Part shown: piece after piece, positions 25,245 to 34,639 of the stretch
How the letters are laid out: each line of letters opens with the position of its first letter
Numbering within the stretch: the first letter of the stretch is position 1
Origin: Saccharothrix syringae
Lineage (GTDB): Bacteria > Actinomycetota > Actinomycetes > Mycobacteriales > Pseudonocardiaceae
Assembly: GCF_009498035.1 (NCBI RefSeq)
Contig: NZ_CP034550.1
Coordinates: 2,294,001 to 2,358,000, forward strand
Direction: 5' to 3'
Length of the DNA stretch: 64,000 nucleotides
The notes under the pieces: generated by a model
Database searches by the model: none
The model's input: the letters and a program-made list of their open reading frames with translations, nothing else
Told to the model about the DNA's origin: nothing
Position numbers and translations under genes: made by a program

Positions 25245-28067
25245 GTGAGATCAACCAGACAAGCCACAGCGCTCGCCGCGATAACCGCGGTGGTGGCCGG
25301 CCTCGTGGTCGGCGCGGGTACCGCGGCCGCCGCACAGGGCGACCTGACCCAGAACTACACCTGCCCGTTCCCGCTGATCGGCGACCAGAACGTCACGGTC
25401 AACATCAAGACGACGCAGCCGGCCACGATCACCACGGGCACGTTCACCCCGAAGATCGACATCACCGCGGTGTCCAACGCGGGCGCCACGGCCACCCAGG
25501 GCCTGCGGCTGGTCGGCGCGGAGACCATCCAGGGCTCCGCCCGCGCCACCTCGACCGTGACCGCGCCCGGCGACCAGGGCCGGCTGACCGTGCACGTGGT
25601 CAGCGACGTCCCGAACCAGCCGATCCCGGCGGTCGGCAACGACCTGGTGGTCAACGCCACCGGTGCCGCGCCGGGCCTGCGCTTCGACGAGCCGGGCACG
25701 GCCACCGTCGAGGTGACCGACCTGGTGCTCACCATGACCCCGCTGCGGGCCGACGGCACGCCGACCGACCTGGGCACGTTCGTCGCCGACTGCACCCCGG
25801 CGGCCGGCCAGGGCACCGTGCTGCAGACCTACCAGGTGACCGGGCCCGAGGTGGCTCCGGAAACCCCGAGCGGCGTGGGCCAGACGCCCCCGCTGCGCCA
25901 GACCTACACCTGCCCGCTCCCGCTGATCGGCAACCAGAACGTCGTCGTCGACATCGACACCGACGACCTGCCCGACGAGGTCGCGGTCGGCGAGTTCACC
26001 CCGCCGATCCGGATCGCCGCGGTGTCCAACGCCGGCCCGACCTCGACCCAGGGCCTGCGGCTGGTGGGCGCCGAGACCATCCAGGGCAAGGCGGTGGCCA
26101 CCTCGCTGGTCTCCGCGCCGCAGGGCCACCAGGCCGTGGCGGTGGAGAACACCGTGCCGAACCAGCCGATCCCGCCGGTCGGCAACGACCTGGTCATCAA
26201 CGCCTCGGGCACCGCGCCCGCGCTGCGGTTCGACCAGCCGGGCACGGCGACCCTGTCCGTGCACGACCTGGTGCTGACCATGACCCCGCTGCGTGCCGAC
26301 GGCACGCCCACCGGCCTGGGCACGTTCGTCGCGGACTGCACGCCCACCGCGGGCCAGCGCACCGTCCTGCACACCTTCACCGTCGTCGCCGCCCGGGACA
26401 CCGAGGCCCCGACGGCCCCGGCCGGCCTGACCGCGGGCGAGCCGACCCAGGGCAGCGTGCCGCTGTCCTGGACCGCCGCCACCGACAACGTCGGCGTCAC
26501 CGGCTACGACGTCTACAACGGCGCCACCCTGATCAAGTCCGTCGAGGGCACGTCGACCACGGTGGACGGCCTGGCCGCCGACACCGAGTACACCTTCACG
26601 GTCCGCGCGAAGGACGCCGCGGGCAACACCTCCCAGGCGAGCAACGCCGTCACCGCCCGCACCAAGGCCGCGCCGGACACCAGCGCGCCGACCGCGCCGG
26701 GCGACCTGGCCGCCACCGGCGCGACGCCGACCAGCGTCTCCCTGGCGTGGGCGGCGGCGAGCGACAACGTCGGCGTCACCGGCTACGAGGTCCTCAACGG
26801 CACCACGGCGGTCGCCACCGCGACCGGCACCACCGCCACCGTCGACAACCTGACCCCCGACACCGAGTACACCTTCACCGTCCGCGCGAAGGACGCCGCG
26901 GGCAACACCTCCGAGGCGAGCAACGCGGTCACCGTCCGCACGCCCGCCACCCCCGACACCGAGGGCCCGTCCGCGCCGACCGACCTCACCGCCACCGGCG
27001 TCACGCAGTCCAGCGTCACGCTGTCCTGGACCGCCTCGACCGACAACGTCGGCGTGGTCGGCTACGACGTCTACAACGGCGCCACCGTGGCCAAGACCGT
27101 CCAAGGCGCGGAGGCCACGGTCGACGGCCTGACCCCCGACACCGAGTACACGTTCACCGTCCGGGCGAAGGACGCCGCCGGCAACACCTCCCAGTCGAGC
27201 AACACGGTCATCGCCCGCACCCGGCAGGCACCCGACACCAGCGCACCCAGCGCGCCGGACAACCTGCGCTCGCCGGCCCAGACCAAGGACAGCGTCGAGC
27301 TGGCCTGGGACGCCGCCACCGACAACGTCGGCGTGGTCGGCTACGAGGTCCTCAACGGCACCACGCCGGTGGCCACCGCGACCGGCACCACCGCCACCGT
27401 CAACGGCCTGACCGCGGACACCGAGTACACGTTCACCGTCCGGGCGAAGGACGCCGCCGGCAACGTCTCCGGTGCGAGCGCCGCGCTCAAGGTCCGCACC
27501 AAGGCCGAGCAGAACCCGCCCACCGTCGACTACGGCTACAAGCTCGACGGCAGCACCGGCATCAAGGCCGCCAACGGCACGGTCGCGCTCAAGGGCGGCA
27601 TCGACGCGAAGCTGGACCTGACCAGCGGCGCGTTCCAGGCCGACCTGGTGCTCGACCCGACCTCGGGCCGCTTCAAGGCGTTCGGGTTCGTGCCGGTGCG
27701 GGCGAACATCGAGTTCGTCCAGGCCGGCAAGACCACCGGCACGCTGGCCAACGGCGCGCTGAAGGCGACCGCGAACGTGACCGTCAAGCTGCCGCGCGTC
27801 ACCGTGCTCGGCATCCCGGTCAGCACCAGCCCGAACTGCCGGACCAAGACCCCGGCGCAGATCCCGCTGGACTCGCGCCCCGGCTTCGACCCGCTCGCCG
27901 GCGGCACCCTCACCGGCACCTACACCCTGCCCGCCCTCACCGGCTGCGGCCCGCTCAACGGCCTGATCAGCGGCCTGACCGCCGGCCCGGGCAACACCAT
28001 CGAGGTCAAGCTGGCACCGCGCACCCGCGCGGTGAAGGCCCCGCACCCCGGGCACCGCGGCCGGTGA
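25245..28067 (+). CDS. Secreted DUF6801-type / fibronectin-III repeat protein
   Basis: The 940-residue secreted protein has a signal peptide (1-32, ending AAAAQG). Two copies of an actinobacterial surface domain I associate with DUF6801 follow (about 33-205 and 212-384; each opens YTCP-PLIG-QNV and holds PNQPIP-VGNDLV). Four fibronectin-III domains start near residues 385, 478, 571 and 664 in exact 93-residue steps. A C-terminal domain (about 760-925) has two cysteines. FN3 units 1 and 3 share GYDVYNGAT, and 2 and 4 share GYEVLNGTT with VATATGTTATV, so a two-domain block was duplicated. There is no catalytic motif; a structural or adhesive role is likely. The last residues are basic. Start GTG 25245. 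Confidence 0.88.
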   Translation: MRSTRQATALAAITAVVAGLVVGAGTAAAAQGDLTQNYTCPFPLIGDQNVTVNIKTTQPATITTGTFTPKIDITAVSNAGATATQGLRLVGAETIQGSARATSTVTAPGDQGRLTVHVVSDVPNQPIPAVGNDLVVNATGAAPGLRFDEPGTATVEVTDLVLTMTPLRADGTPTDLGTFVADCTPAAGQGTVLQTYQVTGPEVAPETPSGVGQTPPLRQTYTCPLPLIGNQNVVVDIDTDDLPDEVAVGEFTPPIRIAAVSNAGPTSTQGLRLVGAETIQGKAVATSLVSAPQGHQAVAVENTVPNQPIPPVGNDLVINASGTAPALRFDQPGTATLSVHDLVLTMTPLRADGTPTGLGTFVADCTPTAGQRTVLHTFTVVAARDTEAPTAPAGLTAGEPTQGSVPLSWTAATDNVGVTGYDVYNGATLIKSVEGTSTTVDGLAADTEYTFTVRAKDAAGNTSQASNAVTARTKAAPDTSAPTAPGDLAATGATPTSVSLAWAAASDNVGVTGYEVLNGTTAVATATGTTATVDNLTPDTEYTFTVRAKDAAGNTSEASNAVTVRTPATPDTEGPSAPTDLTATGVTQSSVTLSWTASTDNVGVVGYDVYNGATVAKTVQGAEATVDGLTPDTEYTFTVRAKDAAGNTSQSSNTVIARTRQAPDTSAPSAPDNLRSPAQTKDSVELAWDAATDNVGVVGYEVLNGTTPVATATGTTATVNGLTADTEYTFTVRAKDAAGNVSGASAALKVRTKAEQNPPTVDYGYKLDGSTGIKAANGTVALKGGIDAKLDLTSGAFQADLVLDPTSGRFKAFGFVPVRANIEFVQAGKTTGTLANGALKATANVTVKLPRVTVLGIPVSTSPNCRTKTPAQIPLDSRPGFDPLAGGTLTGTYTLPALTGCGPLNGLISGLTAGPGNTIEVKLAPRTRAVKAPHPGHRGR

Positions 28068-28117
28068 GACCAGCGCACACCGAGGACCAACCGCACCAGA
28101 CCTGACGGACGGCCCAC

Positions 28118-28155
28118 AACGGCCCCGTCGCCCGTCTCCCGGCGACGGGGCCGTT
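28118..28155 (+). terminator. Terminator downstream of the FN3 gene
   Basis: AACGGCCCCGTCGCC pairs perfectly over 15 bp with GGCGACGGGGCCGTT around an 8-nt loop. It lies 50 bp past the stop codon. There is no long T-run, but the stem is very stable. Confidence 0.75.
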
Positions 28156-28199
28156 CACGTGCACCTCCCACCACCGCCTGCCGCGGGCATGATGGGGCA

Positions 28200-30359
28200 G
28201 TGGCACGCGACACCGGTCGTCCTCCCCGTCACCCTCACCCGACCAACGCCGTGGACGGCGTGGTGCACGGGGTGGTGCTGCAAGCGGAGACGGTCACCGG
28301 CGGAATCCACCACCACTGGACGCCGGTGGCCGCCACACCCGGTCCCCGGGGCACCCCCTCCCCACGCCAATTGCCCTCCCCACCGGCTTCGTTCACCGGT
28401 CGGCGGCGCGAACTGGACCTCCTCACCGGAGCGCTGGACCGACCGGGCGGCACCGCGGTCGTCTCGGTGATCGGGGGAGCGGGCGGGATGGGCAAGACGT
28501 GGCTCACCCTCCACTGGGCCCACCGGCACCTGGACCGCTTCCCCGACGGCCAGTTGTTCGCGGACCTCCGCGGGTTCGACCCGTCGGGGGAACCGCTGTC
28601 CCCGACCGCGGTGGTGTGCGGTTTCCTGCACGCCCTCGGAGTGCCCTCCTCCGAAATCCCGGCCGAGCCGGACGCCCGGGTCGGGTTGTACCGGACCCTG
28701 ACCGCGGGCAGGCGGCTGCTGGTGGTCCTGGACAACGCGGCGGACGCGGCGCAGGTCGCGCCGCTGCTGCCCGGTGGCTCGTCGTCGGTGGTCCTGGTGA
28801 CGAGCCGGTACCACCTGGCGGGTCTCGTGGTCGCCAACGGCGCGGGTCGGGTGGAACTCGACGCCCTGACCGACGCCGAGTCGAGGGAGCTGCTGACCCG
28901 GCACCTCGGCGCCGAGCGGGTCGCCCGCGAACCCCGCGCGGTCGACGAGCTGGTCGACCGGTGCTCCGGACTGCCCCTGGCGCTGTCGATCGCGTCGGCC
29001 CGCGCCCTCGACAACCCGGACTTCCCCCTCCGCGCCGTCGTCGGGGAACTGGCCGATGAGCAGACCCGGCTGGACGGCTTGGACGGCGGGGACGACGCCA
29101 CCAGCGTCCGGGCGGTGTTCTCCTGGTCCTACCGCCGGCTCGCCCCCGGCGCGGCCAGGCTGTTCCGCCTGCTCGGGCTGCACCCCGGCCCCGACCTCCA
29201 GGTCCACGCGGCGGCCTGCCTCGCGGACGTCCCGGTGCACGAGGTCCGCCCGGTGCTCCGGGAGCTCTGCCGGGCGCACCTGGTGGCCGAGCGGTCACCC
29301 GACCGCTTCTCGTCGCACGACCTGCTCCGCGCCTACGCGGCCGAACTGGTCCTCGGCGTGGACGGCGAGGCCGAGCGCCGTTCCGCGACCACCCGGGTGC
29401 TCGACTACTACCTGCACTGCGCGGACCTCGCCGACGCGCTGCTGCCGACGGCCCGGAGCGGCCCGCCCGTCACGCCCGGGCGCCGCCCGCGATCCGCGCC
29501 CGCGCTGTCCGCCGCGGCGGACGCGTCGGAGTGGTTCACCACCGAGCGCGCGAACCTGGTCGCCGCCGCCGAACTCGCGTCCGCGCAGGGCCTGCTGGTG
29601 CACGCCTGGCAGTTGCCGTACCGGTTGTCGCGCTACTTCTGGCTGCGCGCGGACCACGAGACCTTGCTGGGCGTCACCGAAGCCGGGCTGGCGGCGGCGA
29701 CCCGGCTCGGCGACGACGACGGTCGTTTCGCCATGCTGTTCAACCGCGGTGTCGCCCTCCAGCAGGGCGGGCGACCCGAGCAGGCCCTGTCGTCGTTGCG
29801 CGAAGCGCTGGAGGTCGCCCGGACCACGGGCGACCCGGAGCAGCGGGCCCGCGCCGTCGGCACCACGGCGGACGCGTTGCAGGCCCTGGGGCGCAACGGG
29901 GAAGCCGAGGCCCACTACCGCGAGGCGATCAGGTTGAGCCGCGCGGCCGGAGCGAGGTGGGCCGAGGCGAACGCCCACCACAACTCCGGGCTGTCCCGGT
30001 GGGAGGCCGCCCGGCACGCCGACGCGGAGCGGTCGCTCCGGCGGGCGCTGCGGCTCTACCGCGAGCTGGGCGATCGGTGCGGCGAGACGAGGTGCCGCGC
30101 GGACCTCGCCCTGCTCCTGCTCGAAGTCGGTGAGCACGGGGCGGCGCTGCGCAACGCCCGGGCCGCCCTGACCACGGCAGCCGGGATGGCGTCGCCCTAC
30201 TACCGCGGGATGGCCCACGACCGGTTGGCGGTGGTGCTCCACCGGCTCGACCTCCCCGGAGCGGTCGAGCACTGGGAGGAGGCGCTGGCGCTGTTCTCCG
30301 AGCTGGACGCGCCGGAGGCGGAGCGGGTGCGCGCCCGGCTGGCCCGCACCCGGCGCTGA
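28200..30359 (+). CDS. STAND NTPase (NB-ARC with TPR repeats), NLR-like, with short N-terminal motif
   Basis: The 719-residue protein is a signal-transduction ATPase of the AfsR/NLR type, lacking the usual N-terminal DNA-binding domain. An N-terminal motif (about 16-38: NAVDGVVHGVVLQAE, TVTGGIHHHW) precedes the NB-ARC. Walker A is GGAGGMGKT (92-100), Walker B LLVVLD (173-178), the sensor VVLVTSR (197-203), GLPLA (257-261) and an MHD-like SHD (372-374). Tetratricopeptide repeats fill about 490-715 (FNRGVALQQGGRPEQALSSL and following). Such proteins oligomerise on sensing a ligand. CATGAT lies 6 nt before GTG 28200, so the message may be leaderless. No partner effector with a matching motif is adjacent. 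Confidence 0.88.
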   Translation: MARDTGRPPRHPHPTNAVDGVVHGVVLQAETVTGGIHHHWTPVAATPGPRGTPSPRQLPSPPASFTGRRRELDLLTGALDRPGGTAVVSVIGGAGGMGKTWLTLHWAHRHLDRFPDGQLFADLRGFDPSGEPLSPTAVVCGFLHALGVPSSEIPAEPDARVGLYRTLTAGRRLLVVLDNAADAAQVAPLLPGGSSSVVLVTSRYHLAGLVVANGAGRVELDALTDAESRELLTRHLGAERVAREPRAVDELVDRCSGLPLALSIASARALDNPDFPLRAVVGELADEQTRLDGLDGGDDATSVRAVFSWSYRRLAPGAARLFRLLGLHPGPDLQVHAAACLADVPVHEVRPVLRELCRAHLVAERSPDRFSSHDLLRAYAAELVLGVDGEAERRSATTRVLDYYLHCADLADALLPTARSGPPVTPGRRPRSAPALSAAADASEWFTTERANLVAAAELASAQGLLVHAWQLPYRLSRYFWLRADHETLLGVTEAGLAAATRLGDDDGRFAMLFNRGVALQQGGRPEQALSSLREALEVARTTGDPEQRARAVGTTADALQALGRNGEAEAHYREAIRLSRAAGARWAEANAHHNSGLSRWEAARHADAERSLRRALRLYRELGDRCGETRCRADLALLLLEVGEHGAALRNARAALTTAAGMASPYYRGMAHDRLAVVLHRLDLPGAVEHWEEALALFSELDAPEAERVRARLARTRR

Positions 30360-30372
30360 GGGCGCTCCGACA

Positions 30373-30456
30373 CCCTGCCGCCCCGACCCTGCCGCCCCGA
30401 CCCTGCCGCCCCGACCCCGCCGCCCCGACCCCGCCACCCCAACCCTGCCGCCCCGA
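30373..30456 (+). repeat. Six tandem copies of a 14-bp repeat
   Basis: CCCTGCCGCCCCGA repeats at exact 14-bp steps from 30373 (30373, 30387, 30401, 30415, 30429, 30443) with few changes. It starts 14 bp after the STAND stop codon, inside the 189-bp gap before the sensor kinase. More CCGCCGCCCCGAC-like DNA follows. Confidence 0.85.
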
Positions 30457-30548
30457 CCCCCGCCGCCGCCCCGACCGCCATCCCACCGCCCGGACCGCGG
30501 TACCGAGTTCCCCCGCTCGTCCACCGCCCCACCGCTACCTTGGGCACC

Positions 30549-32081
30549 ATGCTCCTGGAACCCGCGATCTTCGCGGTGGGGACCGTCTACGTGATCGCCG
30601 GCGTGGTCAGCCGCCGCGTGCAGCCGCGCAACCGGATGGGTGTCCTGCTCGTCCTGATCGGCGTGGGCTGGGTGCTCGACTCCACGGTGGTGGACGACCG
30701 GACGTTCCCGCTGCTGCTGGCCGCCAAGGCGTGGCCCGCCGTGCTGGGGCACGCCGTGGTGGCCTTCCCGACCGGCCGGCTGCTGACCCCGCTGCGGCGG
30801 TTCGTGGTGACCGCCGGGTACGCCGAGGCCCTGGTGCTGACCGCGGCGGCCTACCCGGCGGTCCGGCCGCCCCTGGCCGTCGAGCTGCTCCGCTGGGAGA
30901 CGGCGATGACCGCCACCGTCGGGCTGGGCATGCTGGCGCTCCAGGCGCACCGCTGGACGATCAGCAGCGTGGCCCAGCGCCGCACGCTCACCGCGATGCT
31001 CGGCGCGAGCGCGGTGGCGGTGGTGGTGTTCGTCGGGTGGGAGCCGATGGAGCGCGCGGGCCTCGACCCGCCCGTGGTGGTGCTGATGCTCGCGCTCGGC
31101 GGCATCCCGTTCGCCTACCTGGTGGGGCTGCTGCGCCGGCGGATGGACCGCGGCGGCGTGGCCGACCTGGTGGTGCGGCTCAGCGGCGACCCGCGCCGCG
31201 CCGGCGTGCAGGAGGCGCTGGCCGCCACGCTGCGCGACCCGAGCCTGCGCGTCGCCTACTGGGTGGCCGACCAGGAGCGGTACGTCGACGCCGACGGCAG
31301 CCCGGTGGCCCCGGACCCCGCGCACACCAGGGTGGCCCGGGGCGGTTCGCCGGTGGCCGTGGTGCTGCACGACCCGGGGCTGGACCTGGAGCTGGTGGAC
31401 GCCGCGTGCGCCGCGGTCGGCCTGGCGCTGGAGAACGAGCGGCTCACCGCCGAGCTGCGCGCCAAGGTGCGGCAGCTCGCCGAGTCGCGCGGCCGGGTGC
31501 TGCGGGCCGCGGAGGTCGAGCGGCGGCGGGTGGAGCGCGACCTGCACGACGGCGTGCAGCAGCGGCTGCTGAGCGTGGCGATGACGCTGGGGCTGGCCGA
31601 GACCGTGCCGCCCGAGCGCGGCCGGGCACTGGCCGCCGAGGCCAAGCAGGCGGTGCTGCAGAGCATCGACGAGGTGCGCGCGATGTGCCACGGCATCCAC
31701 CCGCCGGTGCTGACCGAGCGGGGCCTGCACGGCGCGGTGCGCGAGCTGACCGCGCTGGCCGAGCCGCGGGTGGAGCTGGAGCTGGACCTGCCGGCCGAGG
31801 TGCCGCCGCAGGTGGAGACCACGGCCTACTACGTGGTGGCCGAGGCGCTGGCGAACGTGGCCAAGCACGCCGAGGCGTCGCGCACGAGGGTGTCCATCAC
31901 CGGCGGCGGCGGGCAGCTGCTGGTGGCGGTGGAGGACGACGGCCGCGGGGGAGCGGACCCGGAGGACGGCTCGGGCCTGCGCGGCCTGTCCGACCGGGTG
32001 GAGGCGAACGGGGGGACGATGCGGGTGGTCAGCACGGCGGGCGGGACGAGCGTGCGGGTGGTGCTGCCGTGCGGGTCGTGA
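30549..32081 (+). CDS. Membrane sensor histidine kinase, NarL type
   Basis: The 510-residue kinase has about seven N-terminal membrane helices (residues 5-205) in place of a classical sensor domain. A GAF-like or linker region follows (about 220-320). The HisKA_3 box is ERDLHDGVQQRLLSVAMTLGLA with phosphoacceptor His333. The HATPase_c domain shows VVAEALANVAKHAEAS, VEDDGRGG and GSGLRGLSDRVEANGG. TACCTT lies 7 nt before ATG 30549, so the message may be leaderless. The response-regulator gene overlaps its 3' end by 13 bp. Confidence 0.94.
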   Translation: MLLEPAIFAVGTVYVIAGVVSRRVQPRNRMGVLLVLIGVGWVLDSTVVDDRTFPLLLAAKAWPAVLGHAVVAFPTGRLLTPLRRFVVTAGYAEALVLTAAAYPAVRPPLAVELLRWETAMTATVGLGMLALQAHRWTISSVAQRRTLTAMLGASAVAVVVFVGWEPMERAGLDPPVVVLMLALGGIPFAYLVGLLRRRMDRGGVADLVVRLSGDPRRAGVQEALAATLRDPSLRVAYWVADQERYVDADGSPVAPDPAHTRVARGGSPVAVVLHDPGLDLELVDAACAAVGLALENERLTAELRAKVRQLAESRGRVLRAAEVERRRVERDLHDGVQQRLLSVAMTLGLAETVPPERGRALAAEAKQAVLQSIDEVRAMCHGIHPPVLTERGLHGAVRELTALAEPRVELELDLPAEVPPQVETTAYYVVAEALANVAKHAEASRTRVSITGGGGQLLVAVEDDGRGGADPEDGSGLRGLSDRVEANGGTMRVVSTAGGTSVRVVLPCGS

Positions 32082-32710
32082 TCGCGGAGGACTCGACGCT
32101 GCTGCGCGAGGGGCTCACCAGGCTCCTCGCCGAGGCGGGCTTCGAGGTGCCCGCGGCGGTGGAGGACGCGCCGGCGCTGCTGGCGGCCGTGGCCGAGCAC
32201 CGGCCGGACGTGGCCATCGTGGACATCCGGATGCCGCCGACGCACACCGACGAGGGCCTGCGCGCGGCGGTGGAGCTGCGCCGGCGGTACCCGGCGACCG
32301 GGGTGCTCGTGCTGTCCCAGTACGTGCGGGTCAGCTACGCGGCGGAGCTGCTGGACGCGGGCGCGGACGGGGTGGGCTATTTGCTCAAGGACCGGGTGTC
32401 CGACCTGGCCGAGTTCACCGGGGCGGTCCGCCGGGTCGGCGAGGGCGGCTCGGCGTTCGACCCGGCGGTGGTGAGCAGGCTGCTGGTGCGGCGGCGCGAC
32501 GACAGCGACGGCCGGCTGACCGACCGGGAGCGGGCGGTGCTCGCGCTGATGGCGGAGGGCCGCACCAACCAGGCCATCGCGCAGCGGCTGTTCATCACCG
32601 AGCGGACCGTGGAGAAGCACTGCACCAGCATCTTCACCAAGCTCGACCTGTCGGCCAGCCCGCACGACCACCGGCGCGTGCTCGCCGTGCTGCGCTACCT
32701 CAACGCCTGA
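32069..32710 (+). CDS. Response regulator, NarL/LuxR family
   Basis: This 213-residue regulator partners the overlapping kinase. The receiver domain has acidic residues EDS (7-9), phosphoacceptor Asp52 (VAIVDIRMPP) and Lys near 105 (YLLKD). The LuxR HTH spans about 150-210 (LTDRERAVLALMAEGRTNQA, then ITERTVEKHCTSIFTKL). GTG 32069 is preferred because MRVVIAEDST is the classical opening. Its output genes are unknown; the membrane/cupredoxin cluster directly downstream is a candidate target. Confidence 0.94.
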   Translation: MRVVIAEDSTLLREGLTRLLAEAGFEVPAAVEDAPALLAAVAEHRPDVAIVDIRMPPTHTDEGLRAAVELRRRYPATGVLVLSQYVRVSYAAELLDAGADGVGYLLKDRVSDLAEFTGAVRRVGEGGSAFDPAVVSRLLVRRRDDSDGRLTDRERAVLALMAEGRTNQAIAQRLFITERTVEKHCTSIFTKLDLSASPHDHRRVLAVLRYLNA

Positions 32711-32789
32711 GCGGTGGTGCGGTTAACCGCACCACGGGGTGGGGGTGGCACGGTTACGCCGTTCGCCCCGGCTCCGACAGGCTGGTCCC

Positions 32790-33836
32790 ATGTTGCAACT
32801 GGGGCGGCAAGAAACCGGGGTGGAGCGGCCGCGGGCCGGGTACCGCACGGACCTGGTCACCGTGCTGCTGGGCACGTGGTTCTCCATCGGCCTGTTCCTC
32901 GACGCGTGGGCCCACTCGAACGTCCCGGAGCTGGAGACGTTCTTCACGCCGTGGCACGCGGTGTTCTACTCGGGCTTCGCCGCGACCGGCGCCTGGATCT
33001 GCTGGGTGGTGTGGCGCAACTACCAGGCGGGCGCGCGCGGCCTGGCCGCCGTGCCGGTGGGGTACGGGCCGGCGGTGGTCGCGCTGCCGATCTTCGCCGT
33101 CTGCGGGTTCGGCGACTACCTGTGGCACACGTTCATCGGCATCGAGCAGGGCATCGACATCCTGTTCAGCCCGACCCACCTGGGCCTGATCACCTCGATG
33201 ATCATGATCGTGACCACGCCGCTGCGCACCGCGTGGGGCAACCGCGCCGTGATCGCGCCGACGCTGGTCGGGTTCCTGCCCGCCGCGCTGTCGCTGGCGT
33301 TCGCCACGTCGCTGGTGCTGCTGTTCGCGCAGTACGCCGATGCCACGGTCTACGGCCCCAACGGCATCGTCTCGGCGTTCACCTTCGACAAGGGCGAGGG
33401 CGGTTCGGCGCGGGCGGGGCGGCTCGCCGCCTCGATCATGGTCACCAACCTGGTCCTGCTGGTGCCGCTGCTGCTGGCGGTGCGCCGGTTCCGGCTGCCG
33501 TTCGGCACCGCGACCCTGCTGACGTTCGTGGTGATGCTGCTCAGCACCGCGGTCGCCAACTACGGGAACCTCAGCACGGCCTTCTCGTTCCTGGCCGCGG
33601 CCGTCGTCATCGACGTGCTGCTGGCGGTGCTGCGCCCGTCGGAGGAGCGGGTGCGCGAGTACCGGCTGTTCGCCGCCGCCGCGCCGCTGGTGACCTGGGT
33701 GCTGTACTTCGCGGTGGCCGGCGTCGTCCAGGGCCGGATGCCCGGCGTGACCGAGATGTGGACCGGCGCCCCGGTGATGGCCGCGCTGCACGGCCTGCTG
33801 CTGGCGGTGGTGCTCGTCCCGACCGCCCGCCGGTGA
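32790..33836 (+). CDS. Polytopic membrane protein, first gene of a possible copper-handling cluster
   Basis: The 348-residue protein has about eight membrane helices and conserved-looking His/Trp/Asp residues near their ends (WHAVFYSGF, GDYLWHTFIGIEQG, SPTHLGLITSM). I cannot name the family with certainty. It begins a run of four genes that overlap by 4 bp each and whose products look exported, anchored or membrane-embedded with exposed histidines. CAGGCT lies 6 nt before ATG 32790. The context suggests metal (possibly copper) handling or a related membrane process; this is inference. Confidence 0.7.
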   Translation: MLQLGRQETGVERPRAGYRTDLVTVLLGTWFSIGLFLDAWAHSNVPELETFFTPWHAVFYSGFAATGAWICWVVWRNYQAGARGLAAVPVGYGPAVVALPIFAVCGFGDYLWHTFIGIEQGIDILFSPTHLGLITSMIMIVTTPLRTAWGNRAVIAPTLVGFLPAALSLAFATSLVLLFAQYADATVYGPNGIVSAFTFDKGEGGSARAGRLAASIMVTNLVLLVPLLLAVRRFRLPFGTATLLTFVVMLLSTAVANYGNLSTAFSFLAAAVVIDVLLAVLRPSEERVREYRLFAAAAPLVTWVLYFAVAGVVQGRMPGVTEMWTGAPVMAALHGLLLAVVLVPTARR

Positions 33837-34639
33837 GGGCCCTCCTGCTGACCCTGCTCCTGCTGCTCACCACCGCCGGCCCGGCCCACGCGCACGCGGG
33901 CGGCCTCGTGCCGCAGGACCACCTGAGCCGGGTGACCGCGGTCGACCCGCCGCTGCCCGGCGTCACGGCCCGCATGGTCAACCACGGCACGCAGCTGGAG
34001 GTCCACAACGGCGGCCCGGCGCCGCTGCGCGTGGGCGACCGCGAGGTCGGGCCCGGGGAGACCCTCCGCTACCGCGACGAGCGCACCACCGCGCCGGAGT
34101 GGGAGATCCCGCTGAGCGCGTCGGGACCGGGCACGCCGGGTGCGGGCACGTCGGTGGTCCGCGGCCGGGTCGACACCGAACCGGGCCCGAACCCGCTGTG
34201 GTGGCTGCTGCTCACGGCCGCGCTCGCGGTCGGCGGCTGGTTCCTGGGCCGCGGCCCGCTGCCGCTGGCCGCGGGCGTGGTCGCGGTGACCGCGGCGCAC
34301 GCCTGGCACGCGGTGGGCTCGACGCTCGCGGTGACCGGCGGGTCGTTCGTGCCGCTGCTGCTGGGCGCGAGCGGGGTGGGCCTGGTGGCGTGGCCGCTGG
34401 CGGTGGTCGCGCTGGTCGCCGCCGCCCGGCGCAGGCCCGCCGCCGCGTTCGTGGCGGCCGTGGTGGGCGCGATGCTGGTGGTGGCGGGCGTCCCCGACTT
34501 CGACAGCTTCCGGTTCTCGCAGCTGCCGTTCGCCGGTCCGGCCGACCTGGACCGGCTGCTCGTGGCCCTGACGCTCGGCGGCGGCCTCGGCCTGGCCGCG
34601 GGCGGGTTCAACCGCATGAGAAGGGAAGTCCCCCGGTGA
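33833..34639 (+). CDS. Exported/membrane protein with predicted mature N-terminal histidine
   Basis: The 268-residue protein has a signal peptide (MRALLLTLLLLLTTAGPAHA) with an AHA cleavage site. That cut leaves a mature protein starting HAGGLVPQDH, reminiscent of CopC-type histidine-brace copper proteins. A beta-rich extracytoplasmic part (about 20-125) is followed by about four membrane helices (about 125-260). A GTGA overlap couples it to the genes on both sides. Copper binding is inferred, not shown; the second brace ligand cannot be located with confidence. Confidence 0.7.
   Translation: MRALLLTLLLLLTTAGPAHAHAGGLVPQDHLSRVTAVDPPLPGVTARMVNHGTQLEVHNGGPAPLRVGDREVGPGETLRYRDERTTAPEWEIPLSASGPGTPGAGTSVVRGRVDTEPGPNPLWWLLLTAALAVGGWFLGRGPLPLAAGVVAVTAAHAWHAVGSTLAVTGGSFVPLLLGASGVGLVAWPLAVVALVAAARRRPAAAFVAAVVGAMLVVAGVPDFDSFRFSQLPFAGPADLDRLLVALTLGGGLGLAAGGFNRMRREVPR

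Noticed and set aside
30373..30456. CRISPR array or minisatellite gene
   Set aside because: The 14-bp units are contiguous without spacers and lie in no credible frame.
29295..31868. A long leftward open frame opposite the STAND and kinase genes
   Set aside because: It lies antisense to two well-supported genes, and its translation is rich in Arg, His and Gly without domains.
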